DNA from: Sodiomyces alkalinus F11
Taxonomy: Eukaryota; Ascomycota; Sordariomycetes; Glomerellales; Plectosphaerellaceae
Assembly (NCBI RefSeq): GCF_003711515.1
Contig: NW_021167090.1
Span: forward strand, 441,346-505,345
DNA: 64,000 nucleotides
Direction: 5' to 3'
A model generated the notes under the pieces. The model was given only the letters and a program-made list of their open reading frames with translations, was not told where the DNA came from and did no database searches. The position numbers and the translations under genes were made by a program. Below are positions 46,507-59,444 of the stretch, piece by piece. Position 1 is the first letter of the stretch. Each line of letters opens with the position of its first letter.

Positions 46507-49500
46507 TCACTTGATATCGGCAGAAGAAGCACCGATCATGACCCTAAAGGTTCCTTCCTCGGCAATCCAGCTGGATAGCGCCGTGTCGTAGTACCCAACC
46601 GCATACTTGTCGAGGCTGACGCGCAGGTGGACCGTCTCGCCAGGCTCGAGGTAGACCTTCTCGAACGCCACGAGCTCCTTTTCCGGCCGGGCCAGCCTGG
46701 ACTTGTCGTCCCGGACGTAGATCTGCGCCGTCTCCGAACCCGCCACCGGCCCGATGTTGCTGACGGCGAAGATGAGCTCGATCGTGCCCTCGGCGGTCAG
46801 CTGCTTCTTGTCGATCGACGGCCGGCCGTACTCGAAGCTCGTGTACGAGAGGCCGTGCCCGAAGGGGAAGAGCGGTTCGATGTGGACGCGCTCGAAGTAG
46901 CGGTAGCCGATGTACACGCCCTCGCCGTAGTTGACCTTTAGGTTCTCGCCGCCCCAGTTGTTGTAGGCCGGCGTGTCCTCGATGCGCTTCGGGAATGTCG
47001 ACTGGAACATCATGTTAGTCAAGTGCTGTTATCTTCTAGGGGAGAGGAGAGGGAGGTTCATCTCTCTCTCTTTCTCTCTCTCGAGGAAAACATACGGGAA
47101 GCTTTCCGCTCGGGTTCTTCAAGCCAAACAGAACATCGGCCAACGCATTTCCCGCCTCCTGGCCCTGGTACCAGCCCTGAATGATCGCAGGGACACGGTC
47201 TGCCCAGGGCATGGTGACGGGCGTACCCGACTGGTTGATCACCACGGTGCGCGGGTTGGCCCTCACGACAGCTTCGATCAGCCTGTCCTGGCTGCCGTCG
47301 GACGGCAGGTCCATCGTCTGCCTATCGTACCCCTCGGATTCCCACTCGGCGTCCAGTCCGACAATGACGACAGCCACGTCGGCGGCCCTGGCCGTCTCGA
47401 CGGCCTCCTCCAAAAAGTCGACCTGGTCCTCCTCCTTGAAGCCGATGCGGCAGCCGCCGTACTTGTGCGTGATGCCGAACTGCTTCTGCTTGGCGACGGG
47501 CCGGAGCTCGTTGGTCATCTCGACTCGGAGCTCGACCGGCTTGCCGGCCTCCATCTCGACGTCGATGAGCTGGTCGATCGAGCCGTCGAACATGGCCTCG
47601 CCCTCCTCGGTCCAGTCCCAGAGGTCCAGCGCCAGCTTGCCGTTCACGTAGAGCTTGCCCGGCCCGACGCTCATGAAGCTGATGGTGTGCTTGCCGCTGC
47701 TCGTGGGCGTGAGGTACGTGGTCGCGGTCGCCGACCACTCGAGCCCGACCTCGCTCAGAGGCGCCGAGTCCCAGAGGAAGAGGTCCGTGTTCGTCCTCCT
47801 CTGCACGACCACCGGTTCGCCCTGGAACTTGTCCCCCTTGTACCAGTCGATGCTGACGCCCGGCTTGCCCGACTTCTCGGTGCAGTAGCGGGACGCGACG
47901 GGGAGCCACTTGTGGATGTGGCACCCTTGCGCGAAGCTCACCTCGGCGTCGGACGCGGCCCGGATGCTGTCGAGGGGAATCGTGTTGTAGTACGGGTTGA
48001 GACTGGCACTGCCGCCGCCGCCGGCGATCGCTCGGTTCGCGTTGGGTCCGATCACGGCGACCTTGGTCTTGCGGTCCAGGGGGAGGACGGCCCCCTCGTT
48101 CTTCAGAAGGGTCAGGCCTTCCACGCCGGCCTCCCGGATGAGGGCCCTCGTCTCCTCCCGGTTGTCCTCCCGCTCGGGCTGTTCCGGGGACATGTCGTCA
48201 CCCTTGAGACGCTCCACCAGTGTCAGGACGTTCTCGGCGGCTTGGTCGATGCTTTCCTCGGTGATCTTCCCCTCTTTCAGGGCCTCGACGACTTTCTCGA
48301 ACCGCCACTTGGGTGAGTAGGGGAATTCGATGTCGCACCCAGTGACGATGGACTCGATGGTGGAATTGATGCCGCCCCAATCCGAAATAACCGTGCTGTT
48401 GATTTGCGTCAATGATGACTCTTGGGCCTTTACTTTACTTACCTCTTGGTCACAGTAGCCAGAAACGTACCCATCGTAGCGCCATTCTCCTCGGAGAATC
48501 GTCCTAAGCGTGAGCTGGTTCATGTCGGCATGGACGCCGTTGATGAGATTGTACGACGTCATGAGAGCCCAGGGATTGGCCTCCCGAACAGCAATCTCAA
48601 AGGGGCGGAGGTAGATCTCTCGTAGCGGCCGTTCCTGGATAAGCGAGTCGATGGTGAGCCGGTTCGTCTCCTGCTCATTGCCGGCAAAGTCTACCTCCCG
48701 AGTCGTCAGTACACAGGGCTCCCGGCAGCAGCAACAAGGGGGGGGTGGTCCGGGGGGCCATGTACGCTTGATGGCGGCAGCTACGCCGTTCTCCTGAAGA
48801 CCCCGAATATACTGGGCAGCCAGCTTTCCGGTCAGGAGAGGGTCCTCGGAGAAGGACTCGAAATTCCTTCCTCCGAGAGGGTGACGGTGCATGCAGACGG
48901 TCGGTGCCAGAAGTAGATTGGCTGATCTCGCTTTCGTTTCTTGGGCAAGGTGCTGGCCGACTTCATACAGCAACTTCTTGTTCCAGGTTGCCGCCAAAGA
49001 GACGCCGCAAGGGAATAGCGCCGCCTACATCGATATAGGTATAAGCCGGAAGCCCTTTCTTTTTTTTTCTTTTCTTTTTTCTTTTTGTTTTTGCATGAGT
49101 GGCGAACGAGAGACAGTGCTCACCTTGGTACCGCCGACGAAGATGCCACCGCGAGCACCATTGGGACCATCCGAAGTCTTTATGGAAGGAACGTTCTTAG
49201 ATGGGATGGCTCGCGTCCTCCAAAAGTCCGCAGCAGTGAGCAACGAGACCTGGATGAAGGGTTAGTCCGAAACCAGCAAGAAGGCTTTGGCCAGAGGGGG
49301 GGCATTGTCAGTACTTTCTCTTCCAGCGTGAGCTGGGCGAGCTTTTTCCTTGCCGTAAGCCTCGTATCCTTCATGACTTGCTGGTATTTCTGCTGAGGGC
49401 TGCATGGCGGAGAGAACTCCGTGTTGGGAGTTGAATGAGACATGTCGCTCTCTTCTGCAGGCGATGGGTTGCGATCAAAATCAGCAACTTGAGGCGGAGA

Positions 49501-49515
49501 ATCCGAATGGCTCAT
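46507..49515 (-). CDS. GH3 beta-glucosidase with PA14 domain (intracellular type)
   Basis: Glycoside hydrolase family 3 enzyme, likely a beta-glucosidase releasing glucose from short glucosides. Six exons: 49515-49315, 49249-49124, 49024-48766, 48690-48471, 48395-47096 and 47001-46507; introns are 65-99 nt and phases agree, giving 866 residues. LAQLTLEEKVSLLTAADFW and TSDGPNGARGG open the barrel. LAPTVCMHRHPLGGRNFESFSEDPLL and AAIKHFAGNEQE follow. The nucleophile is Asp274 in TVISDWGG. A PA14 insert lies between the two GH3 domains (SIDWYKGDKF.., GKLYVNGKLALDLWD). A fibronectin-III-like end closes it (PLFPFGHGLSYTSFEY). No signal peptide is visible. The frame is open upstream of 49515 to 49707 without an ATG, so an extra 5' exon is possible. 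Confidence 0.9.
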
Positions 49516-52500
49516 ACTGAGTCTCCGTGACTTTTGCGTCTCGATGGGGAACGGGGGGTTCAAGGATCCCGAGTTATCTCTAGGGCGGTTGCTGTCTATG
49601 GGGGGAGGAGGGAATTGGACTAATTGGCCTCTGGAAGACAAACGGAGAGAACGGACGTCGTCGTCGTCTTCGTCGTCTTCGTTGTCGTTCGTCTCGTGGT
49701 TCAGCACTCAGCTATGTAAGTGTTATCGTCCGTCTTCTCGCGCCGGCATGCCAAGACACGACCCCTATGGTTTGATCTGGGAAAGGTAGGATAAAAGGAA
49801 CGCTAGGGTCTGGAGGACTAAGACGGTGACGGGAACAAGTATTCTTATATGACAGCTGACGAGTTCAGGGACGGCGACGGAGCGCGAAGCCAAGGCTGCA
49901 GACGGTGACGCTTGACAAATGGGGGCAGATGAAATATACAGAAGAGGTAACGTCCTGACCTGAACTGGGAGACGGGAAGAGGAAGGGGGGGGGGGGGCAG
50001 AAGAACTGGGTCAACGGGGCCGACTGGGCAGGGAGACAGAAAACAAAACGGATGGGCCACGTTCTCTGAACGGAGCCGTCTCCATTTTATCAGGTTCGGT
50101 TCCGGGGTATTATCCCACAGGGGTAGTACGTTGTATGCAGTAATTACTTCGTATGAAGTTAAGGTAGTGTAGTGTAGGTAGGGTTGGGGGGGGGGTTGGG
50201 GGGGGCCAAGTAGAAAACGGAGGGCAAATGGATGGATGCATGGAGGGAATGATCTCCGGTCGGACCAAGACGTTTGGCCGCCCGCAGGATCCACCATCTT
50301 CTTTCTGACTTTTTCGTTCCATAGCAGATTAGAAGCCGGGAAGCCGCCGAAGACACTTTCGAAGCATTAGGTGGGGAATAAAGAGCTCAAGACGGGGGTC
50401 ACTTGACTTGAGCGTTGCGGCACTGAACGGCCGTCCAGCGTCGTCACCCTTCTGGGCCATTTCGGATTTCGGTAGGGACGGACCGAGTGCGCGGAGGGTA
50501 GGTACACCGTATTATTCAGGGGAGGGAGCTCGCCAAAAGACGGTTGCATTAATCGGGTGCGTGCTGACACTTGTTATAAAAAGTAGTGCGTTGTAAGTTA
50601 ATAGGGGAGTGGGGGAGGAAATGAATCGTTCGTATGTACCGTTGTACCGTCAACAAGTTTGCGACTCGAGGCGGCCTTAGGTCTTAGTGAGCGAATCTAC
50701 ACTTACTTTGTACTTTGTAATCCAGACGGTTATGCATTACACACGCCAGGGGAGTGTTTGTAAAGAATCCCCAACATCTTCGACGTCTTTTGCTTCTCGT
50801 CGAAGGTAATATGTAAGCGAACTGTTGTACCATGCTGATCTTGTCTAGGTATGTAGTGCGCCGCAGGTCTTTCTGCCCAGAAGACAAAACGGCAATTAGT
50901 GATGAATTGAATTGGTGTATGCTGAATGCTGATCGCTTTTGTTTGGACTTTTGCCGTCGTAATGGTTCCTGCAGGTGGAGAGCATCATATTGCCCAGAGC
51001 AGGGAAGTCGGGGTCGAGAGAAACAATGGCAAGCCATGAAACGACGATGCCCTTTTTGCCCTTTTTAGATGACAACGTAGAGGAGGCAACATCCAGGATC
51101 TTCCCCCCATCTTCATTTCTCGACCCCGCAAGCCTACTGTCTGTCGCCCGGGGTTTTTTCAACCAACCATGTGGGCCTGCTGCAGCTTCTCAGCCCTGGC
51201 CAGTCAGACGGGTCGAGGGCTTGATTCCGAGCTATCAGCGTTGAGCAAGTGTCTGTGAGCTGCGTGTGACAAGATCCCGGGCGCCCCGGCCCCATCGAAG
51301 TAGGTATCGTGGCATTGAAACTAAGCTGGGTCGGAAAGGGAAAAGAAAAAAGGAAAAGAAAAGAAAAAGATGGAAAGAAAAGCGTGCCTGTGGGTGACTG
51401 GCGCCAACTCAATAAGAAGTGTCCCCGTCCCCGAGTCCGATGTGAAATTTGACAGACTGGCGACTTTTGCCAACATTCTTTATCATGGTTTCATGGTTTC
51501 CTCGAGAACCCATGCGGCCGACTCCGAGTGGTTCGCTGTCTGTATCCGTACTTTTCGTATTAATTCTTATTGCTTTCCCTCCCGACAGCCCGACGACCGA
51601 GGCATCACAAAGAAAACCCTCAGGTCAGCGATCCCGACGGCCCTACGATAGCTGGAGCCGGTCATCTCTCAGCAGCAGCAGGAAACTTCATCTTTTCGGG
51701 GTCAGACGTGCCAACCCCGTATTGATTTTTGTGCCTCTCCTGTCCCGGAAGGGTCTCTGAAGTTGGTCTGGACTCTCTGCCCGTCATCTTTGGAACTGAT
51801 GCCCTCATAGGGCAATTGTCTGCGATTGACGACCGAGGGAACCTGAGATGTACGGTCGGCGACGGACCTGGACCTAGCATCATCTGCCCAAGGCCGAATT
51901 CCGCACTTGCACACTTGCACTGCCTGCCCTTTGTTGGCTGGTTGAGTTTTTGGCCTGACCCCGGATAACGGTCCGCCGGGCCGGTAATCCGTTCTTCGAA
52001 GTTGTCCTATGAAGTCAGATTGGTTCGTCCCCAAGCCCCGGCTCTTAGCCTGGGGGTGGCGCGTGCATTCCACCCTTCTGGAAGGTCGGCACATGTATTC
52101 GTACGGAGTACGGAACGCGTTGTACTTCGCACCACTTCGAACGTACCTTAGTAATTACTATAAGGCGGAGTACGCCAACGCGAGGTGAGGCGAGGTTCGA
52201 CGCGGCAAATCGGCCGGTCGTTCAATACCTGCCCCGTATTCGGAGTTTCTTCTCGGGCAACGGGACAGGATCCGGTGTAACAACGAGGACGCCGGTGGCC
52301 GAAGATCGCCTGCGGTGATACACTACCATCCCCTATCCGTTTCCCGTTATTGATCTTGATCTTGGTCCAGGTGAAGGATGTGGAAGGCTTGTGTGGGAGA
52401 CGACGACCGTTGAAACTTAGAAGGCGATGAGGCAGGACAGGCCTGCAATGTACTTCGTGATAATTACCTAGATAGTGATTGCTGTTCGGCATTTCGCACT

Positions 52501-54391
52501 CCGTACCAATGGATTACGAAGTACATACCTTATAGCAACAGCATAAGATGGATTCATGGAACCAAATGGGGCTGGGACACCCTTGAGCCCCTCGAACTGA
52601 ACTCCTTCGGGAATAGCGTATCCGCTTGATTGGGATGGCATGGCTGGCCAGCTAGGCAGCGGGCGTTGGGCGGCATGATAATTATTAGTGCGGATGAGCT
52701 CTTCGAGAGGCTCGGGGCTTCTGGCGATGTGGCTTGGGAGAATCTCCGACCTGAATTCGTCGAACAAGGGCCAAGGAAAGATACCTAAGGTAGGTAATAT
52801 GAGGCGCGGGGGTTTACGAAAGAAGTTTGCAGAAACACTGAGACGCATGCATGGAAGCAGGACCGGATTTTAAGGCAGGGAAGGTATGGGGTATGAGCCC
52901 CATATACCTCAGGTACTTAATATAGGTCCCTAAGTATCCGTACCTGCCTTACTTCGGTGGGCAAAAACTCGGTCACGTTTGAGATTCTCACCGGTCTCGT
53001 CGACCTTGAAACGCGAATTATCTACCTAGGACAGTATTGGCCAGATACGTGACTTGCGGCAGGGTATACGTTGTAACTGACGCTGCTCTGCCAACGGGGG
53101 CAGCCGATTTAACGCGGCTGTGCCATTTTCGTAAAGTTCCTTGATTACATCACATCTCAGGGGTGGGACGATCTCCAAAGATAGGAAGGCTTAACCGGAA
53201 TCCCTAAATGTACGAATATGTGATATATTCACACTGTATAATCGTTCGAACGTTAGCATTAAGGCTATAGGGAAATTTCAGTTGCCGTGTGAATACTGTG
53301 GTATCCGCGTACCAGAAAGCGAGTTGTCCGCCCACTCACCATGACTCGCAGGCAGGACACTACGGGGGGGGGGACGGAGCAGGCCACGCCGTCCTTTTAT
53401 TAATGCATGCCGAAACGTCCCCTTCTTCACCGACACTTTATTATGCCCTATATCAGTCAGCACTACGGAGTGTACATAGGTGTACTCGGCAATTACTTTC
53501 TGTTTTGTCCATATCAGCCGGTTTGTTTTCCTTTTGGGTTCTGACATGAGCGTTTAGCTCTTGATATTGCTCCACCTGTTATGTCTTCACAAAGTACCTT
53601 ACCTTTACGAAATGACTATGTGGTTATCGTGGTTGCTCGTCATCCACAGAGCCACGGACCTACTCGTTCCTCGTTTCCAAGTCGCGGTCGATCTTCCGGG
53701 GCGTTACACTTGTACGGAGTACACCAAGAGAAAGGAAGCGAGGATAACATGGAGTTGGAGTTGGAATTATCTTCGAAAAGGGTTCCTATCAAGGGCCCGT
53801 CGGACGCCCCGTGCCGCTCCGCGAACGTCTTCAACATGACTTGTTCACATTTATTAGGCATCCAAGTGTAAATAATCACATTATCTGCTTTAATACTTTT
53901 CATCCTAACTAAGGTACCTGCACACCCTGGCAAAAGAAACATCCGAGCACGACCAGCCAATGCATATTGCTTCCTACACGTACACCGGATTCCTTAGCTC
54001 GTCCATCGCGTCGGCATATTACCTTTACCTTGTACACCCCCGGGAGGCGACATCATTCGCCACAAATCTTCCTTCGCATGCGGACATCCAGAGGCACGAC
54101 GCAATCTCGCATTTAATTCTCCGATCTTTCAATTTGAGCCCCAAACTTCTCCACCCACCCCGGACGAAGAACTGTTCTCCCTATTCGTTTCTTCGTACTT
54201 GTATTGCTTTCATTTTACTATCGATGTCTCTCCTCCGTCGTATCATTCTATGCCCCATCGGCCCTGATGGACCGTATCCCACGAACTGGCCGTCCCCGAT
54301 ACTTAGCTGATCCACGGAGAACTGCTTCTTTTTCCCGACGTGAGATACTACCTACATCTACATACGTCAGAGTCACCTTGACGGGCCCGGA
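49516..54391. other. Gene-poor intergenic region, 4.9 kb
   Basis: The largest gap in the window. It contains a G-run at about 49986-49998, a GTAATTACT/TACGAAGT-rich area at 50100-50170, and several TACGGAGTA words (52101, 52160, 52498, 53464, 53713). A protein-like minus-strand frame at 52468-52848 is listed separately. I could not build any multi-exon gene with consistent phases. The last 400 nt are the promoter and 5' UTR of the DUF202 gene. Confidence 0.5.
52468..52848 (-). other. Protein-like open frame, possible gene fragment
   Basis: A 126-codon frame includes WPLFDEFRSEILPSHIARSP, LPSWPAMPSQSSGYAIP and GLKGVPAPFGSMNPSYAV, ending in AG|gtatgt that could be a donor. The composition is more protein-like than nearby frames, but I do not recognise it and found no partner exon. 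It may be a relic or chance. Confidence 0.2.
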
Positions 54392-54719
54392 ATGCAGGGT
54401 CACCAGGAATATGAACTCGCCGAGGTCAGTCTCTTCTTTTATCTCCCCTCCCCTATCGTTTGACATGATTCTGATATTTCGGTCAGCTCGAGCCACGTGC
54501 GTCGGTCCATCGAGGCCCAGAGACGGATCGGCAATCTAGGCCGTCGGATGTCGCTTCCAGCTCCCGGTCGACCCGCTCGGGTTGGTCCCTACGGCGCTTC
54601 TGGACGGACCATGTAAATTGCGTCGTCAACATGGACAAAAGTCGTGATCACTTGGGTACGTGATGCATGCAAGACCTCTCATTCTGTTGCTTTTCTATGG
54701 TTGTTCCGGCGCCGTCAAA

Positions 54720-54750
<31 letters not shown>

Positions 54751-55911
54751 TTTTTTTTTTGTTCTTCTCGTCGAGATATGCCGTCTCCGCGGCGGTCTGG
54801 GAATCCAGACATATCAAGCACCACAGGTCTCTCTCATCAATGTCGTATTCCGGACACATGGGAGGATGCGGGATGGGCGGCAAAGGCCGCAAGCGCCTAC
54901 CTACTTAACTCCGGCCCCTCTCCCCGGTTCACCTTCATATATTCTTATGCACGCACGAGAGCTTCTGTCCACTTGTCGTATATTCTCATGCGCTTCTCCC
55001 TATTTTTAGGCCAGTCGCCTCCTAGACCCCCGTCTCCCATCTTTATTCTCCTTCGATGCTTCTCCAGACGGATCTCGGGCTGTGCCGCCATGCGGTGGTT
55101 CTCCGCTGTCCAGGCCAGTCCGTCATATCACCGTCAGGGCGCGTGGGCTAGCTTCCTTCCAAATACACTCCGACCGAGTTACGATTCCCAGCGATACATT
55201 CTGTGATGCCTACGCGCTGTGCATCTGGCGATCACAATCATCTTGGGATATTGTATTACTGGCTCGTCCTCCTCGGGTCGTGTCTTTCTGCCCCTGCTGA
55301 GCCATGGCCAGTGTCGTTTCAGTCTTAGTTGGTTCGGAAGTGATGCGTGCGTTTCCGCTTGCATGTCAACAACAGCAGTCTCGGCCTTTTTCTTCTTCTT
55401 TTTTTTCTTCTTTTTTCTTTTTCCCCTCAGTGCAGCTGACGGGCGTCTCCTCCGTCGCGAGTAGCACTGGAACGGACATATCTCGCCTACCTCAGGACGG
55501 CTCTTATGTCAGCCATGACCGGGACTATTGTGGCCCAGCTCTTCGTCCTGCAGCAGCCGCCTTCTGGCTTTGGCTACGGGACAGTCGGAAGACCTCTGGC
55601 CAGCGTCTGCTACGGGTTTTCAATCTGCACCGTTCTTCTCGGGACATGTCGCGCATGGCGACATCAACACGCCATGATCGGTGGGAAGGCCCTCACCGGT
55701 GGGTTTGAGATTGTCGTATTGGCCATCGCGTCTCTGCTTGTGGGTTTTGCCGTTGGCCCCCCATTGACCCGCCCCTCGTCCAAAGGGACGAAAGCACACG
55801 CCGTTGCTCGGAAACTGACGCGGATCCGCTTAGATTGCGCTGGTCTTCTTTGGCTTCCTAGTCGGCATAGATGTCGTCGTAGGAAACAGCTCCAACGGCA
55901 GTACGCCATAA
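54392..55911 (+). CDS. DUF202 family membrane protein with an 809-nt intron
   Basis: Small integral membrane protein of the DUF202 (YidH-type) family, whose function is not established; the domain also occurs in Vtc1. Four exons: 54392-54424, 54487-54655, 55465-55739 and 55834-55911; phases agree throughout and give 184 residues. Introns are 62, 809 and 94 nt. Exon 2 ends in WTDHVNCVVNMDKSRDHL and exon 3 continues ALERTYLAYLRTALMSAMTG, so the split family motif DHLA(x)ERTYLA(x)LRT is rebuilt exactly at the junction. Three membrane helices follow: TGTIVAQLFVLQ, VCYGFSICTVLLGTCRAW and FEIVVLAIASLLIALVFFGF. It ends VGIDVVVGNSSNGSTP. The long intron hides the gene from simple frame scans; its acceptor (gcgagtag) is weak. 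Confidence 0.8.
54721..54760. repeat. (CT)n followed by a T-run, inside the DUF202 intron
   Basis: About ten CT units and eighteen T lie near the 5' end of the long intron. A length-variable polypyrimidine run here could offer decoy 3' splice-site context. Confidence 0.9.
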
Positions 55912-57586
55912 CAATTATCGCGCCACTGGCATAGGCGGGGGACTAGGAGCTGCCAGTTGTAGCGCAAAGATACAAACTGGGCCATCATGCAGGCTAGGGG
56001 GCTAGATTCTACTTGTTGTTTGCCGCTGCAGCTGGCTTTATTTACAGAGTCAGGCCCCCGTGTTACTTCGTACGCTGTGGCGTATGCGCCAGCGTCCATA
56101 CCCGTTGGACGTGCAGCACCCGAAACAGCAACTCTTGTCCGGGCCAGGAACGGTCTGCTGGCCAGCTCTTGACCTATCGATCGATACACTGCTCGTGCTG
56201 TATCACCAACATAGGCCACGCGATGATCCTTCTGAGGCCTTTGATTCATGCGGACCACGCTTGCACTACATGCTATTTCCTTTCCAGGTCGATATTGTCT
56301 ACGAATGTATGTACGCCACCATGGACATACGGATAGTGAAAACAGCCAATAGCCAGTTGTAATTGGCCGCCTTGACGGAAGCACCATTTTGACTGGAGTA
56401 ATTATTTAGACAAGCAGAAGGCTGAAAGAGGGACAATTTGTCTGCTCATATTCGCCATGTCATTTCGCACGTGCATCTCTCTACCTGGTTAGACATCAAC
56501 CGTCCATTGCGTCCGTATAACGATGTAGTGTGACCCCAAACCCCCTCAGACCCCGCCCGACTCGTCTCGACGACGGCCAATTGACTGCCAATACAATGAC
56601 CTAATGCCGTCCAACGGTATCCATGGTTCTTGCAAGCCATCCAGCAAGCCATCCGTCAAGCGTCCGTCAAGCATCCGTCAAACCATCCAGGCGGCTGCAG
56701 CCACCTTCCTTCGGATCAAGACGTTTTTGGCGGATGGCTTGCATGTTCCGGTATTGCCAATTTACAGCGGCTGCGGCAGTTCTTTGAACGTAGAAACGGA
56801 GAAAAATAAAGTCGACCTGCAAGGATGTTTTAAGAGTCAGTACAAACACAAATGGACAAGTCGACGGTTCGTGGAAAAAAGAAAAAATTGAAAAAATTGA
56901 AAAAAAGGGGCCTCATTTCGGATCGGCAATGAAATTCCCCGAGTCGGATCCGACCCATCCGCGGAACTGGATTGGGCTACCTGTTCGTACTTCCAAAGTA
57001 TGGGGTACAGAAAAAAATCGATAAACCTCCTTTCTACCTATCCTCCCCCTATTTCATGGCGCCCTTATTGGCTAGTCCTTCTAATTAGTGTCTCTGACAT
57101 AATCGAACGCTGCCATGAACCAATCAAATACCATGTAGTTGGCGGATGACAAAGGCAAACATGTGCTACAACATGTGCTACCTTCTCCGTACATCTAACT
57201 TGTACTTTGCACAATACTTGCATGACTTCCCCACTCACAGGCGTCATTCCGACGCCTCGCCTTCTCCAACTCGGGGCCCCGCCCCCATAGTCACCGCAGA
57301 CCAGTGGCTACAAAATAATAATTTGCCCATGACAACTTCTTTCACCTTGGCTGGCACGTCCGACGAGACATAACATAACGCGAAGCCCAGGATCACCACA
57401 CCCAGAAACATCGACGCCAAGCTGCTATAATACGGTCGACTACGACATTCAGCCCTATACATATTACACCTAATAGAACGAACCACTGGTTCGCCCGTCT
57501 TCGCTTCGAGCTCCTCGAGCTCCCTTCCCCCCAGTCCTCGGCCCGCGCTCATCGATTCGACGACCCTTTCCACGACCCTTTCCACT
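55912..57586. other. Intergenic region
   Basis: About 1.7 kb between two plus-strand genes. Short direct repeats built on CAAGCCATCC/CCGTCAAGC lie at 56632-56690, and A-rich sequence at 56873-56910. The last 300 nt hold the zinc-transporter promoter. No gene seen. Confidence 0.5.
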
Positions 57587-59444
57587 ATGGCTTGGTCCAA
57601 GTCGACCCGGATCAGCGTTATGCTGGTCCTAGACATTGTCTTCTTTCTCCTCGAGCTGATTGTTGGCATGCTCGTCAAATCGCTTGCCCTTCTTGCTGAT
57701 GCCTTTCACATGGTGAGTGGTGTCCAAAATCATGGCTCGCGCGATGATGCCCTGCCGGACAAAAAAATTGAGAAGCTGCTAATATAATCTCGGCTGGCCA
57801 GCTCAACGATATCATTTCGCTCTGCGTCGGGCTCTGGGCCGTTGCCGTGGCGAGCAAAGCCACGACCGACAAGTTCTCCTACGGGGTATGTGCAGATTCC
57901 CACGCCGTGACCCTCAGGAATATATCCCCGGGCCTTCTCTGACAGACAACAAATACATACAGTGGCTACGAGCCGAGATCCTCGGTGCATTCTTCAATGC
58001 CGTGTTCCTCATTGCGCTTTGCATCTCCATCATTCTAGAGGCCATCACGAGATTTTTCGATCCGCCCGACATTGATAACCCGAAGCTTATCCTCATTGTC
58101 GGTTCTGTCGGTCTTGCTTCCAATCTGGTTGGTTTCATAATCCTTGGTGGACATGGCCATGATCACGGACACGATGATCACGACCACGGCCACGACCATG
58201 AAGAGCATGGACAAGAAGAACACGACCACCCGCATTCTCACGACCACGCTGCTGAGGAGGGTCGTGCTACCTCGGTCCATCGGCACGCCGCCGGATATGA
58301 GGATGGAGGCTCGCCTGTAACCACGGTCGGAGGCCCTGCCACTCTGGAGCCGTCGACACCACCCCGGCGCATCCGCTTTAGCACGGAAGATACACCCAAC
58401 AGCCGCGGCTCGGCTTCTTCGCGGGCACGGGACCGTTCCCGTCGCAGGGCCGCCAGCTTGCGACAGTCGCGTCTTCCGAGCATCGACGATATGAATTTCT
58501 ACCCCTCGAGCTTCCGACAGGATATCATTGATGCCAGCCGGTCGAGGACGGCCGATGCCGAAGAAGCTGACGAGGACGTCGACGTGTCGGGTTCCCAGAA
58601 CATGCGGGACAGCGAGCCGGCCGAGGATACCCCGCTCCTCAAGCCCGACGGCGAGGATGCCAGGTATCATCTACCTGCTATGGGACGTCCCAGGAGAGAT
58701 TCGAGTGTGCACGGCGAGCATAACCACAGGAAGCCACGGGAAGGCAAGAAGAGCCTTGGGCACAGCCATGGCGACATGGGCCTGAACGGCCTGATTCTCC
58801 ACGTCCTCGGCGACGCGCTTGGCAATGTCGGCGTCATCGCCACCGCCCTTATCATCTGGCTGACTGACTGGCCGGGCAAGATGTATGCCGACCCGGCCGT
58901 CTCGCTCTTCATCACCCTCATCATCCTGAAGTCGGCCGTCCCCCTGACGGTGGCCACGTCCAAGATCCTCCTCCAAGCCACCCCGGACCACATCGACCTG
59001 AACGAGATCCGCGAGGACATTCAGAATCTCCCCGGCGTCATGAGCTGCCACCACGTCCACGTCTGGCAACTCTCCGACACCAGGGTCGTCGCCTCGATGC
59101 ACGTCCAGGTCAGCTTCCCCATCACCGCCGAGGGAGGGGAGAAGTACATGGAGCTCGCCAAGCGGGCGCGCCAGTGCCTCCACGCCTACGGCATCCACAG
59201 CGCCACCATCCAGCCCGAGTTCCGCCTCGATGACGAACAACACGCTTGCGTCGTCGACGAGGCTCCCGCTCCGGGGGACGACCCCGCCGCGTGGGACGCT
59301 GCCCGCAATAATTCCCTCTGTCTCCTCGAATGCGTGGACGAGTGCGTCGGGAAGGGCTGCTGTTCGACCGGCACTACCATTGCCGGGTCGAGCCCCCCTA
59401 GCCAGCCCAGCCATGGTCCGGACTCGCCGACACATTCACATTAG
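57587..59444 (+). CDS. CDF zinc transporter, Zrc1/Cot1-like
   Basis: Cation diffusion facilitator, probably moving zinc (and perhaps cobalt) from the cytosol into the vacuole in exchange for protons. Exons 57587-57712, 57802-57885 and 57963-59444 join in phase 0 (introns 89 and 77 nt) and give 563 residues. The two transport-site HxxxD motifs are HMLND (split by intron 1 between Met42 and Leu43) and HVLGD. A long His-rich loop (HGHDHGHDDHDHGHDHEEHG..) lies between helices IV and V, extended by a Ser/Arg-rich insert. The C-terminal cytosolic domain reads IREDIQNLPGVMSCHHVHVW and is followed by a Cys-containing tail (CLLECVDECVGKGCCS). Vacuolar location is inferred from the Zrc1 class. Confidence 0.93.

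Noticed and set aside
46973..48316. 447-codon plus-strand frame over the GH3 gene
   Set aside because: Low-complexity Leu/Arg/Val-rich shadow of the GH3 coding strand.
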